A stretch of 64,000 bases of DNA. Source: Marinobacter salicampi. GTDB lineage: Bacteria > Pseudomonadota > Gammaproteobacteria > Pseudomonadales > Oleiphilaceae. Both the position numbers and the translations under genes were made by a program. Below, piece after piece: positions 26,269-37,432 of this stretch. The stretch's first letter is position 1. Every line of letters starts with the position of its first letter. The stretch lies in NCBI RefSeq assembly GCF_011074795.1, contig NZ_JAAMPF010000022.1, forward strand, positions 62,001 through 126,000, in the 5' to 3' direction. A model generated the notes under the pieces. The model saw only the letters and a program-made list of their open reading frames with translations, was not told the DNA's origin and ran no database searches.

Positions 26269-27957
26269 TTACATTTCTTCCGGTGCACCAACGGCCAGGA
26301 TGCCCAGGCCGTTGGCTATGACCTGGCGCACGGCCAGGTAAAGGCTTATGCGGGCATCCCGGATCGCGGTGTCTTCGACCAGTACTTTATGGGCGTTGTA
26401 GTAGGTGTGGAATTGCCCGGCCAGTTCCCTCAGGTAATGGGTCACATGATGGGGCTCCCTGAGGCTTGCAGCGTTGCTGATCAGGTCCGGGTATTTCGCC
26501 AGCTGGTTGGCAATGTCTTTTTCCTCATCCAGGGTCAGCAGTGACAGGTCTCCTGCGCACTCGTTCAGACCCCGCTCCACGCCCAGTTCGCCGACCAGCT
26601 TGCGCAACACGCTGCAGATACGCGCATGGGCATACTGGACGTAGTAAACCGGGTTTTCATTGGTCTGGGAACGAGCCAGGTCGATATCAAAGGTCAACTG
26701 GGAGTCCACCCTTCGGGCCGCCAGGAAGAAGCGTGTGGCGTCCCGGCCAACTTCATCGATAAGGTCCCGCAGGGTGACATAACTGCCGGCACGCTTGGAG
26801 ATTTTCACCTCCTGACCGGAGCGGGTCACCATGACCATCTGGTGCAGCACATAATCCGGCCAGCCCTGGGGAATGCCGGCATTCAGTGCCTGGAGGCCGG
26901 CCCGCACCCGGGTTATGGTGGAATGGTGGTCAGCCCCCTGCTCGTTGATGACGGTGCTGAAGCCACGCTGCCATTTATCCAGATGGTAGGCGACGTCCGG
27001 TAGGAAGTAAGTGTAACCGCCGTCCTGCTTGCGCATGACCCGGTCTTTGTCGTCGCCGAAGTCAGTCGTCTTGAGCCACAGCGCGCCGTCCTGTTCGTAG
27101 GTAAAGCCGTTTTCAACCAGGCGCTTCACCGCGGCTTCAACTTTTCCGTCCTGGTACAGCGACGATTCCAGGAAGTAAACGTCGAACTCGACACCGAATG
27201 CTTTCAGGTCCAGGTCCTGTTCACGGCGCAGGTAAGCCACCGCGAATTCCTGAATGGCTGCCAGGTCGTCCGGGTCGGTCTTGCCCGTAACCTCGCGGTC
27301 GTCCGCCACCACCATTTCACCGTTCAGGTAGGCGTCGGCCAGGTCTGCAATGTACTCGCCACGATAACCATCGGCGGGCCAGTCAGCATGATCTGGTGTC
27401 AGTCCTTTTATTCTCGCCTGGGCAGAGAGCGCAAGGTTCCTGATCTGCACTCCGGCGTCGTTGTAGTAGAACTCGCGGGTGACCCGGTAGCCGTTGGCCT
27501 CCAATAGCCGCGACAGACAATCACCAATGGCAGCGCCCCGGCCATGTCCGACATGGAGCGGGCCGGTGGGGTTGGCCGAGACGAACTCCACCTGAACCGC
27601 AGCACCCTGACCGCTGGCATTGCGGCCGAACTCGGCTCCCTCCTTCAAAATGTCTTCCACGATGGAAAAGGCACTGGCTGTGCTCATGAAAAAATTGATG
27701 AACCCGGGGCCGGCGATCTCAACCCGCTCCACAGCCGGGCTGGCGGGCAGGTGTTCTATCAGGGCCTGGGCAAGCTGCCGGGGCGGGCAGCCGGCAGATT
27801 TGGCCGCGATCAGAGCGATGTTCGAGGCGTAGTCGCCATGGGCCTTGTCCTTGGTGTTGCCCACCGCTGGGGAAAAGGTAGCGCCTTCGGGCAGGATACC
27901 CTCGGCGGCCAGGGAGGCCAGCGCGGACTCAAGAAGTTGGGTAACGGTCTCTTTCAT
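26269..27957 (-). CDS. argS: Arginine-tRNA ligase
   Basis: A 562-residue class I aminoacyl-tRNA synthetase charging tRNA-Arg. It has the arginyl-specific N-terminal Add-1 domain (1-110), the HIGH-like motif in [21 protein letters not shown]-like KISKRAG near residue 387, and the C-terminal anticodon-binding helices ending [15 protein letters not shown] start. It is followed by the SPOR gene 28 bp downstream, and a good sigma-70-type promoter lies about 70 bp upstream of the ATG. Confidence 0.98.
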   Translation of the reverse strand: MKETVTQLLESALASLAAEGILPEGATFSPAVGNTKDKAHGDYASNIALIAAKSAGCPPRQLAQALIEHLPASPAVERVEIAGPGFINFFMSTASAFSIVEDILKEGAEFGRNASGQGAAVQVEFVSANPTGPLHVGHGRGAAIGDCLSRLLEANGYRVTREFYYNDAGVQIRNLALSAQARIKGLTPDHADWPADGYRGEYIADLADAYLNGEMVVADDREVTGKTDPDDLAAIQEFAVAYLRREQDLDLKAFGVEFDVYFLESSLYQDGKVEAAVKRLVENGFTYEQDGALWLKTTDFGDDKDRVMRKQDGGYTYFLPDVAYHLDKWQRGFSTVINEQGADHHSTITRVRAGLQALNAGIPQGWPDYVLHQMVMVTRSGQEVKISKRAGSYVTLRDLIDEVGRDATRFFLAARRVDSQLTFDIDLARSQTNENPVYYVQYAHARICSVLRKLVGELGVERGLNECAGDLSLLTLDEEKDIANQLAKYPDLISNAASLREPHHVTHYLRELAGQFHTYYNAHKVLVEDTAIRDARISLYLAVRQVIANGLGILAVGAPEEM

Positions 27958-28025
27958 GCTGTCAGGCGACTCGATTCGTAGGAAGTTGGAGGCTCGGGTG
28001 CCCCGGGCATTTTACAAGGGGCGCT

Positions 28026-28054
28026 ATTATCGCGGAAAGGGCAGGGGGACTCAA
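28026..28054 (-). promoter_or_regulatory. Sigma-70-type promoter for argS
   Basis: Minus-strand TTGAGT (28054-28049), a 17-nt spacer, then GATAAT (28031-28026). Both boxes differ from consensus by one or two bases and spacing is optimal. Transcription should start near 28019, leaving about 60 nt before the argS ATG. Confidence 0.6.
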
Positions 28055-28085
28055 TGAGCACGCCCCGGCGGCGCCCAATCGGGAC

Positions 28086-30257
28086 TCAGCTTGTCTCGAC
28101 GGGGTCGACGTCTACCTGCCACCGTAGGGACTTGCTCTGGCGCTGGCTGTCGAGGGACTCACACAGTTGCCCGAGCGCTCTGTTCAGGCGGCTCCGGCTG
28201 TGGCAGACCAGGACCAGTTGAGCCCGGTGACGGTCTGCTCTCCTGGCCATCACCGCTGGCAGCGGCCCCCAGACCTCAATGGCCGGTTCGGTGACCTGGG
28301 TCTTTGCGGCATCGAGAAAGGCCAGGCTGTCAGCCATGGACGGAGCCTCGGCCCGGACCATCGCCATGGCGCGAAACGGCGGGAAAAGACTGGCCTCCCG
28401 CTCCTGCAAAAGCTGGTCGGCAAGAGGCAGGTAGTTGCCTTTGCTCATACTCGACATCATCGGGTGGTCGCTGTGGCAGGTCTGGATCAGTACCCGGCCA
28501 GGAACAACACCCCGTCCGGCGCGGCCGCTGACCTGGAGCAGCGTCTGGATCATCTGTTCCGGTGCCCGGAAGTCAACACTGAACAACCCTCCGTCCGCGT
28601 TGACTACGACCACCAGCGTGACGTTTGGAAAGTCATGGCCTTTGGCCAGCATCTGGGTACCTACCAGAATGCAGGGTTCACCACTGGCCACTTTGTTGAT
28701 GATCGCCTGGATGCTGCCCTTGCGCTGGGTACTGTCGCGGTCGACCCTGACCACAGGCGTTTCCGGAAAAGCCTGGCCCAGTACGTCTTCTGTCCGCTCG
28801 GTACCCTGTCCGACAGGCTTGAATGCCTCGCTCTTGCATTTCGGGCACTGGTCTGTGGCGGCAGCCTGGAAGTCGCAGTGATGACACCGCATGGCCCGGT
28901 CCCGACGGTGATAGGTGAGGCGAGTATCACAACGGGGGCATTCGATCATGTGGCCGCAGTCAAAGCACATCATGACCGGCGCATAGCCACGACGGTTGAC
29001 GAATACCAGCGCCTGTTTACCTGCTGCCAGGCAATCCCTTATGGCCTGAATCGCAGGCGTCGACAGTCCGCCCTCCAGTGGCCGGCTGCGGACATCCAGT
29101 AGCCGGATTTCTGGAGGTACCGCTGAGCCTGCGCGCTCCTCCAGTCTGATCAAGCTGTACTTGCCCGTTCGGGCATTATGCAGGGACTCGAGGGAGGGCG
29201 TTGCAGACCCCAGGACAACCGGGCATTGGTTAAGGCTGGCCCGATAGACGGCAAGGTCGCGGCCTGAATAGCGAAAGCCTTCCCCCTGCTTGTAGGAGCT
29301 GTCGTGCTCCTCGTCCACCACAATCGTTGCCAGGTTAGTGAAAGGAAGCATCACCGCGGAGCGGGTACCGATCACCAGTACTGGTTCGCCCTGGCGTACT
29401 CGCAGCCAGGTGTCCAGGCGTTCGCTGTCGTTGAGGGATGAATGCCAGACAGCAATACGGTTGCCCAGATAGGTGCGAAACCGGGCAACGGTCTGGGGGG
29501 TCAGGTTAATCTCAGGCACCAGCACCAGGGCCTGCTGCTTATCCTGAAGGTGGTTCTTGAGGTAGTGGAGGTAGATCTCGGTTTTGCCTGAACCGGTAAT
29601 GCCGTAAAGCAATGCCGCTGAAAAGCCCTGCTCCGGGGTCGGTATCTCCTTGAGCGCGATGAGCTGGGCCGGGGAAAGCGGAGGCAGTGTTTTCAGTTCA
29701 TCGGCTTTCCGGGGCGCCATTCGGTCCTGGCTGGTTTCCTCTATCAGGCCCTTGTCCCGGAGTCCGTTGAGCTGGGCACGGGTAAACCCGGCGGCGATAA
29801 TTTCCGCGCTTGAATGTGCACCAGCATGGCTCTGCAGCCAGTTCAGCAGTGAGCGCTGGCGCCTGGCGTTGGGGGACAGTTCTGCCTGACCCCGGGGGTT
29901 TGCCTGCCACCAGCTTTCCTGACGCCTCTGCGCCGGGCGGCCCCGCCGCAGTGCTGGCGGCAGGGCCATGAACAGGCATTCTCCCAGCGGATGCTGATAA
30001 TAGGTCGCCGCCCAGGTCAGCAGCTGCAGTGTTTCCGGTGGTAGCGCAGGCCAGTCCTCGAGCGCGGCAGTTATTGGCTTGAGCGTGATCTGGTCCGGCG
30101 CTTGCGCATCAGGCTGCACCACCAGTCCGGTCAATATCTGGCGGCCAAAGGGGACCTGGACCCTTTGCCCAGCCTGCAGCTTCAGGTGGGCGGGGACCTG
30201 GTAGTCAAACAGGCGGCGGATCGGCCGGGCCAGGGCAATGCGTGCGGATCGGCTCAA
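28086..30257 (-). CDS. priA: Primosomal protein N' / replication restart helicase PriA
   Basis: A 723-residue 3'-5' helicase that reloads the replisome at stalled forks (E. coli 732 residues). An N-terminal DNA-binding domain (RRLFDYQVPAHLKLQAGQRV) precedes Walker A GITGSGKTEIYLH and the DEEH box in TIVVDEEHDSSYKQ. Eight zinc-binding cysteines lie in MCFDCGHMIECPRCDTR and the following CHHC ... CPKCK segment. Start is TTG at 30257 with GGAG upstream. It is divergent from rpmE and followed by argS on the same strand after about 128 bp. Confidence 0.97.
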   Translation of the reverse strand: MSRSARIALARPIRRLFDYQVPAHLKLQAGQRVQVPFGRQILTGLVVQPDAQAPDQITLKPITAALEDWPALPPETLQLLTWAATYYQHPLGECLFMALPPALRRGRPAQRRQESWWQANPRGQAELSPNARRQRSLLNWLQSHAGAHSSAEIIAAGFTRAQLNGLRDKGLIEETSQDRMAPRKADELKTLPPLSPAQLIALKEIPTPEQGFSAALLYGITGSGKTEIYLHYLKNHLQDKQQALVLVPEINLTPQTVARFRTYLGNRIAVWHSSLNDSERLDTWLRVRQGEPVLVIGTRSAVMLPFTNLATIVVDEEHDSSYKQGEGFRYSGRDLAVYRASLNQCPVVLGSATPSLESLHNARTGKYSLIRLEERAGSAVPPEIRLLDVRSRPLEGGLSTPAIQAIRDCLAAGKQALVFVNRRGYAPVMMCFDCGHMIECPRCDTRLTYHRRDRAMRCHHCDFQAAATDQCPKCKSEAFKPVGQGTERTEDVLGQAFPETPVVRVDRDSTQRKGSIQAIINKVASGEPCILVGTQMLAKGHDFPNVTLVVVVNADGGLFSVDFRAPEQMIQTLLQVSGRAGRGVVPGRVLIQTCHSDHPMMSSMSKGNYLPLADQLLQEREASLFPPFRAMAMVRAEAPSMADSLAFLDAAKTQVTEPAIEVWGPLPAVMARRADRHRAQLVLVCHSRSRLNRALGQLCESLDSQRQSKSLRWQVDVDPVETS

Positions 30258-30325
30258 GGACTACTCCGTATTAGAATGCTGCGTCAGGGTACTGGAAAAT
30301 GCGGATCCGGGGCAGGCTTTGGCGC

Positions 30326-30354
30326 TTGCGAACCACGCATTTTGCACGTAAGAT
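30326..30354 (+). promoter_or_regulatory. Candidate sigma-70-type promoter for rpmE
   Basis: TTGCGA, a 17-nt spacer, and TAAGAT (30349-30354), in the 230-bp gap between divergent priA and rpmE. The implied leader of about 125 nt is long enough for a control element, but I recognise no known fold in it. Confidence 0.45.
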
Positions 30355-30487
30355 TCGCGGTCTGATTACGGCAGGGCAGATTGTGCCCCGTCTTTCCAAT
30401 TGATTCAAACGATGCGGTGCCTGACAGTTCGCCTGAAAATATCCAGGCCATGATCGGGTAGCGGCATGACCGACAGAGGTTATCCCC

Positions 30488-30712
30488 ATGAAAGAAGGTA
30501 TTCATCCCAAGTACCAGGAAATCACTGCTAACTGTAGCTGTGGTAATGTGATCAAGACCCGCTCCACCGTTGGCCATGACCTGCAGCTGGACGTGTGTTC
30601 ACAGTGTCACCCGTTTTATACCGGCAAGCAGAAAGTGATGGATACCGGTGGCCGGATCGACCGGTTCCAGAAGCGCTTCGGTGGCCGTATCGCAGGCAAG
30701 AAGCCCGAGTAA
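30488..30712 (+). CDS. rpmE: 50S ribosomal protein L31, zinc-binding type
   Basis: A 74-residue ribosomal protein L31 of the C+ type: cysteines in ANCSCGN and DVCSQCHPF form the zinc site, so this is the zinc-replete paralogue rather than the YkgM-like type. It opens [12 protein letters not shown] and ends with a basic tail. GAGG upstream of the ATG supports the start. A strong intrinsic terminator follows 32 bp after the stop, so it is a single-gene transcript. Its place next to priA is conserved in Pseudomonas. Confidence 0.97.
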   Translation: MKEGIHPKYQEITANCSCGNVIKTRSTVGHDLQLDVCSQCHPFYTGKQKVMDTGGRIDRFQKRFGGRIAGKKPE

Positions 30713-30743
30713 CACCGTTATTCTCAGAGTACCTGGAACTGTT

Positions 30744-30772
30744 AAAAACGCGCCCCCGAGGCGCGTTTTTTT
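30744..30772 (+). terminator. Intrinsic terminator after rpmE
   Basis: Stem AAAAACGCGCC / GGCGCGTTTTT (11 bp) with a 5-nt loop, running into a T tract. The A-rich left side makes it usable in both directions. Confidence 0.9.
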
Positions 30773-30829
30773 ATGCGCCATTGGAAGGAGATGTGGTACC
30801 GGGGCTGATTACCGGATACACAGTAGCTC

Positions 30830-30858
30830 TTGTTTGGATCAGACCTTCAAGCCATAAT
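30830..30858 (+). promoter_or_regulatory. Candidate sigma-70-type promoter upstream of maeB
   Basis: TTGTTT (30830-30835), 17-nt spacer, CATAAT (30853-30858). If used, the maeB transcript would have a leader of about 260 nt containing the palindrome at 30954. Confidence 0.45.
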
Positions 30859-30953
30859 GTCGCGCTCCCGCTGGCCCAGCCGCCAGCGAGTGCTGCGAAT
30901 ACCACGAGCGTTCATTACGCATGCCTCGTAGATTTTGCAGAGAGCGAATGAAT

Positions 30954-30980
30954 CGAACGTTTGAAATTTCAAAAGGTTCG
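30954..30980. repeat. Palindrome in the maeB leader
   Basis: TTTGAAATTTCAAA at 30960-30973 is a perfect 14-bp palindrome, extended by CGAAC on the left and GTTCG on the right past a small bulge. It lies about 155 bp before the maeB ATG. It could be an operator for a dimeric repressor or an RNA hairpin; no known consensus was matched. Confidence 0.6.
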
Positions 30981-31127
30981 AAAGCATAAGCATCACCAGT
31001 ATCGAGAGAACAGCGCTGACACAAGCTCTGGAAGGCTGCCCGATCCCGGTTCAGATGCAACCGTCGGGCATATAAGTCAGCGACAACGTATCTCCGTCCT
31101 TTTAACGTGACAAACGGAACAGTGGCA

Positions 31128-32393
31128 ATGTCTCAAGATCTGAAAGCAGCAGCCCTTGAATATCACGCCAAGCCGCGGCCTGGTAAGCTGAGTGTGGAAA
31201 TCACCAAGCCCACTCAGACCTCCCGCGACCTTTCCCTGGCGTACAGTCCCGGGGTTGCAGAACCGGTCCGCGAGATCGCAAAAGACCCTGAAAACGCCTA
31301 CAAATACACCGGTAAAGGCAATCTTGTAGCCGTGATTTCCGATGGCACGGCGATACTGGGCCTGGGCAACCTTGGCCCGCTGGCCAGCAAGCCGGTCATG
31401 GAAGGCAAAGGGGTGCTGTTCAAGCGCTTTGCCGGTATCGACGTTTTCGATATTGAGGTGAATTCCGAGAGTCCACAGGCGTTTATTGAAACGGTTGAGC
31501 GCATCGCCGATACCTTTGGTGGCATTAACCTGGAAGATATAAAGGCACCTGAGTGCTTCGAGATTGAGCGAGCGCTCATTGAAAAGTGCAACGTGCCCGT
31601 TTTTCACGATGACCAGCATGGTACCGCTATTGTTACCGCTGCGGGTATGCTGAATGCCCTGGAGCTTCAGGGCAAAAAAGTGGAAGACGCGAAAGTTGTA
31701 TGCCTGGGTGCCGGTGCTGCCGCAATCGCCTGCATGAAGCTGTTGATCAGTTGTGGTATCCGCTCTGAAAACATCTACATGCTCGATCGCAAGGGCGTTA
31801 TCCACGCGGGTCGTGATGACCTGAACCAGTACAAGGCCATGTTTGCCAACGAAACTGACAAGCGCACTCTGGAAGATGCGATTGACGGCGCCGATGTGTT
31901 TCTTGGATTGTCCGGTCCTGACCTCTTTCCGGTCGAATGCCTGAAACTGATGGCACCCAATCCCATCGTTTTTGCCTGCTCCAATCCCGACCCTGAAATC
32001 AGCCCTGAAGTGGCACTGGCAGCCCGTGATGACATCATTATGGCAACCGGTCGCTCAGATTACCCGAACCAGGTTAACAATGTTCTGGGCTTTCCTTTCA
32101 TCTTCCGTGGCGCACTGGATGTCCGTGCCACCGCTATTAACGAAGAGATGAAAGTGGCTGCGGTCAACGCCATCCGTGAGCTGGCGAAAATGCCGGTGCC
32201 ACAGGAAATTTGTGAAGCCTATGGTGTAGGGTCATTCGAGTTCGGCCGTGAATACATCATTCCCAAGCCCATGGATGTCCGTCTACTGGAAGTGGTGCCC
32301 GCGGCGGTTGCGCGCGCTGCGGTAGACTCCGGCGTGGCGCGTAAAGGCTACCCTGAGCACTACCCTTTGAAGTCTCTGGAAGACATCAAGTAA
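31128..32393 (+). CDS. maeB: NADP-dependent malic enzyme, short form
   Basis: A 421-residue enzyme that decarboxylates malate to pyruvate while making NADPH. The malic domain holds DLSLAYSPGVAEPVREIA, the metal site VPVFHDDQHGTAI, and the nucleotide-binding loop VVCLGAGAAAIA. The phosphotransacetylase-like C-terminal half of large bacterial MaeB is absent, so this is the short form as in Pseudomonas (about 422 residues). A GTG at 31107 would add seven residues, but the ATG at 31128 (MSQDLKAAALEYHAKPRP) agrees with relatives. In a lipid-storing organism the NADPH may support fatty acid synthesis (inference). A strong terminator follows. Confidence 0.95.
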   Translation: MSQDLKAAALEYHAKPRPGKLSVEITKPTQTSRDLSLAYSPGVAEPVREIAKDPENAYKYTGKGNLVAVISDGTAILGLGNLGPLASKPVMEGKGVLFKRFAGIDVFDIEVNSESPQAFIETVERIADTFGGINLEDIKAPECFEIERALIEKCNVPVFHDDQHGTAIVTAAGMLNALELQGKKVEDAKVVCLGAGAAAIACMKLLISCGIRSENIYMLDRKGVIHAGRDDLNQYKAMFANETDKRTLEDAIDGADVFLGLSGPDLFPVECLKLMAPNPIVFACSNPDPEISPEVALAARDDIIMATGRSDYPNQVNNVLGFPFIFRGALDVRATAINEEMKVAAVNAIRELAKMPVPQEICEAYGVGSFEFGREYIIPKPMDVRLLEVVPAAVARAAVDSGVARKGYPEHYPLKSLEDIK

Positions 32394-32410
32394 GTAGCTG
32401 TCAGAAAGTA

Positions 32411-32439
32411 AAAAACCGGCACTGAGTGCCGGTTTTTTT
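32411..32439 (+). terminator. Intrinsic terminator after maeB
   Basis: Stem AAAAACCGGCAC / GTGCCGGTTTTT with a 3-nt loop and a T run; because of its A-rich left arm it can also stop the convergent mrcA transcript. Confidence 0.9.
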
Positions 32440-32494
32440 ATGGCTGCCCGGGGGAGAGGGCAGCCTGTAATGCCGGTCAAGCAGCCTTGGTGTG

Positions 32495-35008
32495 CTAGAA
32501 CAGTTCCCGCTGCAGGTCATCGTAGTCGTCACTGTCCTGCTGGCCTCGCCGTTCGCTGCTGCTCAGCGCCTCTGGAGCCTGTTCTTCACGGAACAGTTCG
32601 AAGACGGCGTTGTCCTGGCCGGGGCGGGCGCGTTCACCAGTCTCGGGGTCGATGCGTACGCTTACAATGCCGTTGGGCTGGGGCATGAAAGCGGAAGGTT
32701 CACCTTCCAGGGCGACCTCCATGTAGTCCAGCCACACCGGCAGTGCAGCCGTGGCTCCGTATTCTCTGCGGCCCATGGGCTTGGGCTGGTCGAAACCAAC
32801 CCAGACTGTGGTCGCCAGGTTGTGATTGAAGCCTGAAAACCAGGTGTCCCTCTGTTCATTGGTGGTGCCGGTCTTGCCTGCGATATCGTCCCTGCCCAAG
32901 GCAAGCGCCCTGCGGCCGGTGCCCCGCTTGACCACGTCCCGCAGCATTGAGTGAAGAATGTACACCGAGCGCTCATCAGCCAGGCGGGGAGCGATGCGAA
33001 CGCCGGGCTCGTCCTGCTGCTGGTCAGACGCTTCGGTGGCTTTTTCGTCACAGTCGCGGTCACAGAGCACAACCTCAGGTGCTTCGTAGACGACCCTGTG
33101 CTGGCCGTCCCGGATTTCTTCTATCAGGTAGGGTGTGACGTCGTAGCCACCATTGGCGATGACTGCAAAGCCGCGGGCGACCTCCATGGGTGTCAGGTTG
33201 CCGCTGCCCAGGGCAAGGGACAGGTCTTTCTGCAGATCGCCGGTGGGGATCTTGAGTTGGTCCAGGTAATCGATGGTGTTATTGATGCCCAGGTCTCTCA
33301 GCAGTCGAATGGAGACCAGGTTTCTGGACCGGTAAAGCGCTTCCCGAAGTCGGGTCGGGCCGTAGAATTGACCTGACGAATTCTGTGGGCGCCAGGCGGT
33401 TTCAAGCTCAATGTCATCAAAGACGATTGGCGCATCGTTGAACAGGGTTGCTGCTGTCATGCCCTGTTCAAGGGCCGCCAGATAGACAAAGGGCTTGAAG
33501 GTAGAACCAGGCTGCCTACGGGCCTGAATGGCCCGGTTGTACTTGTTCTGGCCGAAGCTGTAGCCACCGGCCAGAGCCTCAATGGCTCCGGTCTTGGCCG
33601 CCAGTGAGATCAGCGCACCCTGGACTTCCGGTACCTGGCTCAGTGCCACTCTCATGGGTCCCACGTTGAGGGCTGGGCGCGCGGTGTCTTCTTCCCCGGT
33701 CGCCGCTTCGATGTTCTCCAGTTCGTCCTTAGGCCGGTCTTCGTCGGCAAGCAGGGCGGCAGGTCCCAGGGGCTTGACGTAGACCACGTCGCCCCGGGAC
33801 ACAACATCGGCCGGTTTTTCAGGGGCCGGCCCGGTGCGGTTCTCATCTCTGTAAGGCTGGGCCCAGAGCATGGTGTCGAACGGCATCACGACTTCATTCA
33901 GACGAGGGGAGTAAAGAATTGCCTGGGTTTCAGAGACCTTGGTCACCACGGCGGGGAACAACTGCTCGACCCGCGGAAAAGAGGACAGGGCCTGCCTTAG
34001 GTCACCTTCAGAGAGGGTGTCGTCGTCCAGCTTGCCCACCGGGCCCCGGAAACCGTGGCGCTGGTCATAGGCTTCCAGGCCGGCCTGGAGGGCTTCGGTG
34101 GCGGCCTGCTGTGCCGTGCTGTCCACGGTCAGCATGACCTTGAACCCATCGGAATAGGCAGCTTCGCCGTAGCGGGCGACCATTTCGGCGCGGGCCATTT
34201 CCGCAACGTAGTCGGCATCGACTTCGGTTGAGGGTCCAAAATAGCTAGCGGTCACTGGCGCAGAAGAAGCCAGCGTGTACGCATCGTCGGTAATGTGTCC
34301 CAGGTCCCGCATGCGGCCGAGCACCCAATTCCGTCGGATAAGGGCCCGTTCCGGGTTGGCAATGGGATTATAGGCGGACGGGGCCTTCGGCAGGGTCGCC
34401 AACATGGCCATCTGCGGCAGGCTCAGCTCGCTGACACTTTTGTCGTAATAGACCCGCGCGGCGGACTCGATGCCATAGGCCCGATTGCCAAGGTAGATCT
34501 TGTTGAGGTAGAGCTCGAAAATCTGGTTTTTTGTGAGTTCGCGCTCAATCTGAAGAGCAAGGAGTATCTCGTTGAACTTCCGTATAAACGTCCGATCACG
34601 TGACAGAAAGTAATTTTTTGCAACCTGCATTGTGATGGTACTGCCTCCGGATTGAATACTTCCGGTTGTCACCAACTCGATTGCAGCCCGCATCAGGCCT
34701 TTAACATCGACCCCGAAGTGCTCGTAAAAACGGGCGTCTTCCGCTGCCAGAAAGGCATGTAACTGGATTGTAGGGATCTGTTCTATTGTGACCGGAGCCC
34801 TTCTCTTTTCACCGAATTCTGCTATTAATCTCTTGTCTGCGCTGTAGACCCTCAGCGGTGTCTGCAGACGGATGTCCGTAAGTTGTTCGACAGATGGAAG
34901 GCCGGGCCGGAGATAAAGATAGAAGCTGGAGGCCAGCATGATGGCCAGGCTTAATCCGACCAGGAAGAACCAGATTAGGACACGAGATGTACGGAGTATA
35001 CGGGACAT
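32495..35008 (-). CDS. mrcA: Penicillin-binding protein 1A (bifunctional)
   Basis: An 837-residue inner-membrane class A PBP with glycosyltransferase and transpeptidase activity in peptidoglycan synthesis. One membrane span (about 8-32) is followed by a GT51 domain with catalytic Glu90 in AAEDARFYEHFGVD and GGSTITMQVAKNYFL. The transpeptidase has Ser502 in PGSTFKPF, YRSRNLVS, and Lys712 in AGKTGTT. Between the domains sits the OB-like insert typical of PBP1A. An in-frame ATG at 35041 would add 11 residues, but the start at 35008 (MSRILRTSRVLIW) matches relatives, although neither has a clear ribosome site. Divergent from pilM, as ponA is in Pseudomonas. Confidence 0.96.
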   Translation of the reverse strand: MSRILRTSRVLIWFFLVGLSLAIMLASSFYLYLRPGLPSVEQLTDIRLQTPLRVYSADKRLIAEFGEKRRAPVTIEQIPTIQLHAFLAAEDARFYEHFGVDVKGLMRAAIELVTTGSIQSGGSTITMQVAKNYFLSRDRTFIRKFNEILLALQIERELTKNQIFELYLNKIYLGNRAYGIESAARVYYDKSVSELSLPQMAMLATLPKAPSAYNPIANPERALIRRNWVLGRMRDLGHITDDAYTLASSAPVTASYFGPSTEVDADYVAEMARAEMVARYGEAAYSDGFKVMLTVDSTAQQAATEALQAGLEAYDQRHGFRGPVGKLDDDTLSEGDLRQALSSFPRVEQLFPAVVTKVSETQAILYSPRLNEVVMPFDTMLWAQPYRDENRTGPAPEKPADVVSRGDVVYVKPLGPAALLADEDRPKDELENIEAATGEEDTARPALNVGPMRVALSQVPEVQGALISLAAKTGAIEALAGGYSFGQNKYNRAIQARRQPGSTFKPFVYLAALEQGMTAATLFNDAPIVFDDIELETAWRPQNSSGQFYGPTRLREALYRSRNLVSIRLLRDLGINNTIDYLDQLKIPTGDLQKDLSLALGSGNLTPMEVARGFAVIANGGYDVTPYLIEEIRDGQHRVVYEAPEVVLCDRDCDEKATEASDQQQDEPGVRIAPRLADERSVYILHSMLRDVVKRGTGRRALALGRDDIAGKTGTTNEQRDTWFSGFNHNLATTVWVGFDQPKPMGRREYGATAALPVWLDYMEVALEGEPSAFMPQPNGIVSVRIDPETGERARPGQDNAVFELFREEQAPEALSSSERRGQQDSDDYDDLQRELF

Positions 35009-36255
<1,247 letters not shown>

Positions 36256-36256
<1 letters not shown>

Positions 36257-36822
36257 TGGCCAAGATTAACCTCAGACCCTGGCGTGAGGAACTTCGCGCC
36301 GAGAAGCAGCAGCAGTTTGTGGTCATGCTTCTGGGTGCTGTCATTGTCGCTGCTGGCCTCACCTTCCTGTGGAAGTCGGATATGGATTCCAGAATTGCCT
36401 ACCAGGAATCCCGCAACGCCTACATCCAGACCGCGATGAAGCAACTCGACAGCCAGATTACCGAGATCGAAAACCTCAAGCGCAAGCGTGATGAGCTTCT
36501 CGCCCGCATGCGGGTCATTCAAGATCTGCAGGGCAAGCGTCCCGTTATTGTACGGGTGTTTGATGAGCTGGTCAGAACCCTGCCGGAAGGCCTGTATTAC
36601 CAGGATCTCAAAAAGAACAATGAGATCATCTCAATTGTGGGGATGGCTGAGTCCAACAGCCGTATCTCGGCACTGATGAGACGGTTCGAGGAATCCGACT
36701 GGTTTACCGATCCCAACCTGACCAATGTAGCCTCGGCCGATGCAGCGCGGGCAGGCTACAGCCAGTTCAACCTGTCGGTGAAGCAGCAGACACCTGAGCC
36801 CGAAGTGGAGGATGGACAATGA
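36256..36822 (+). CDS. pilN: Type IV pilus assembly protein PilN
   Basis: A 188-residue bitopic inner-membrane protein. The N-terminus MAKINLRPWREE carries the conserved INLxPW tail that docks into PilM. One membrane span follows (about 22-40), then a periplasmic coiled coil (YIQTAMKQLDSQITEIENL) and a ferredoxin-like fold. It pairs with PilO to link the cytoplasmic motor side to PilP and PilQ. It overlaps pilM by 1 bp and pilO by 4 bp, so translation of the trio is coupled. Confidence 0.97.
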
Positions 36823-37430
36823 GCCTCGCGGACTCGTTCAAAGGCCTGAAAGACTTTGATGTCAATGACCTTGATGTCAACAACGCCGGCATCTGGCCTG
36901 CGCCGGTCAAGGCTATCGTGGTACTGATTATTTTCGGGCTGATTCTCGGCGGTGGCTACTGGTTCTTTATCAAGGACCAGTACAGCAGGCTGGATCAGGT
37001 CATGGCGAAGGAGGCCGAGCTGCGTCAGCAGTACGAGCAGAAGGCCTACAAGGTCGCCAACCTGGAAGTATTCAAGAACCAGATGGTCGAGATGGAAGAA
37101 ACCTTTGGCGCCCTTGTCAAGCAGCTCCCCAGCGACACCGAAGTGCCGGGTCTGCTTGAGGATATTACCAATACCGCAGTAGGAAGTGGTCTGGCGCTGC
37201 AGGAAGTCAAACTGCAGCCCGAGCAACGGCGGGACTTCTACGTCGAGCTTCCGATCAACATCCGGGTATCAGGCTCGTACCACGAACTGGCGACCTTCGT
37301 CAGCAGCGTGGCCAGTCTGCCAAGGATTGTGACCCTGCATGATTTTACCATCAAACCAACGGCGGGCGAGGCGGACAGGCTGGATATGCAGGTCCTGGCA
37401 CGCACCTACCGTTACCGGGCTGGAGAGTAA
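36819..37430 (+). CDS. pilO: Type IV pilus assembly protein PilO
   Basis: A 203-residue bitopic inner-membrane protein, heterodimer partner of PilN. A short cytoplasmic N-terminus (SLADSFKGLKDFDVNDLDVN) leads to a membrane span (about 27-48), a coiled coil and a periplasmic ferredoxin-like domain containing LPSDTEVPGLLEDITN and YHELATFVSSVASLPRIV. Overlaps pilN by 4 bp; pilP starts 2 nt after its stop. Confidence 0.97.
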   Translation: MSLADSFKGLKDFDVNDLDVNNAGIWPAPVKAIVVLIIFGLILGGGYWFFIKDQYSRLDQVMAKEAELRQQYEQKAYKVANLEVFKNQMVEMEETFGALVKQLPSDTEVPGLLEDITNTAVGSGLALQEVKLQPEQRRDFYVELPINIRVSGSYHELATFVSSVASLPRIVTLHDFTIKPTAGEADRLDMQVLARTYRYRAGE

Positions 37431-37432
37431 GC

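Larger units (their letters stand above)
30773..31127. other. Long leader region upstream of maeB
   Basis: About 355 bp without a supported gene. It holds a good sigma-70-type promoter (30830), a 14-bp perfect palindrome with flanking arms (30954), and little else I can name. Short frames in this stretch have no ribosome site or family resemblance. Confidence 0.5.

Noticed and set aside
28167-29102. 311-codon open frame opposite priA
   Set aside because: Shadow of priA; no start signal or domain.
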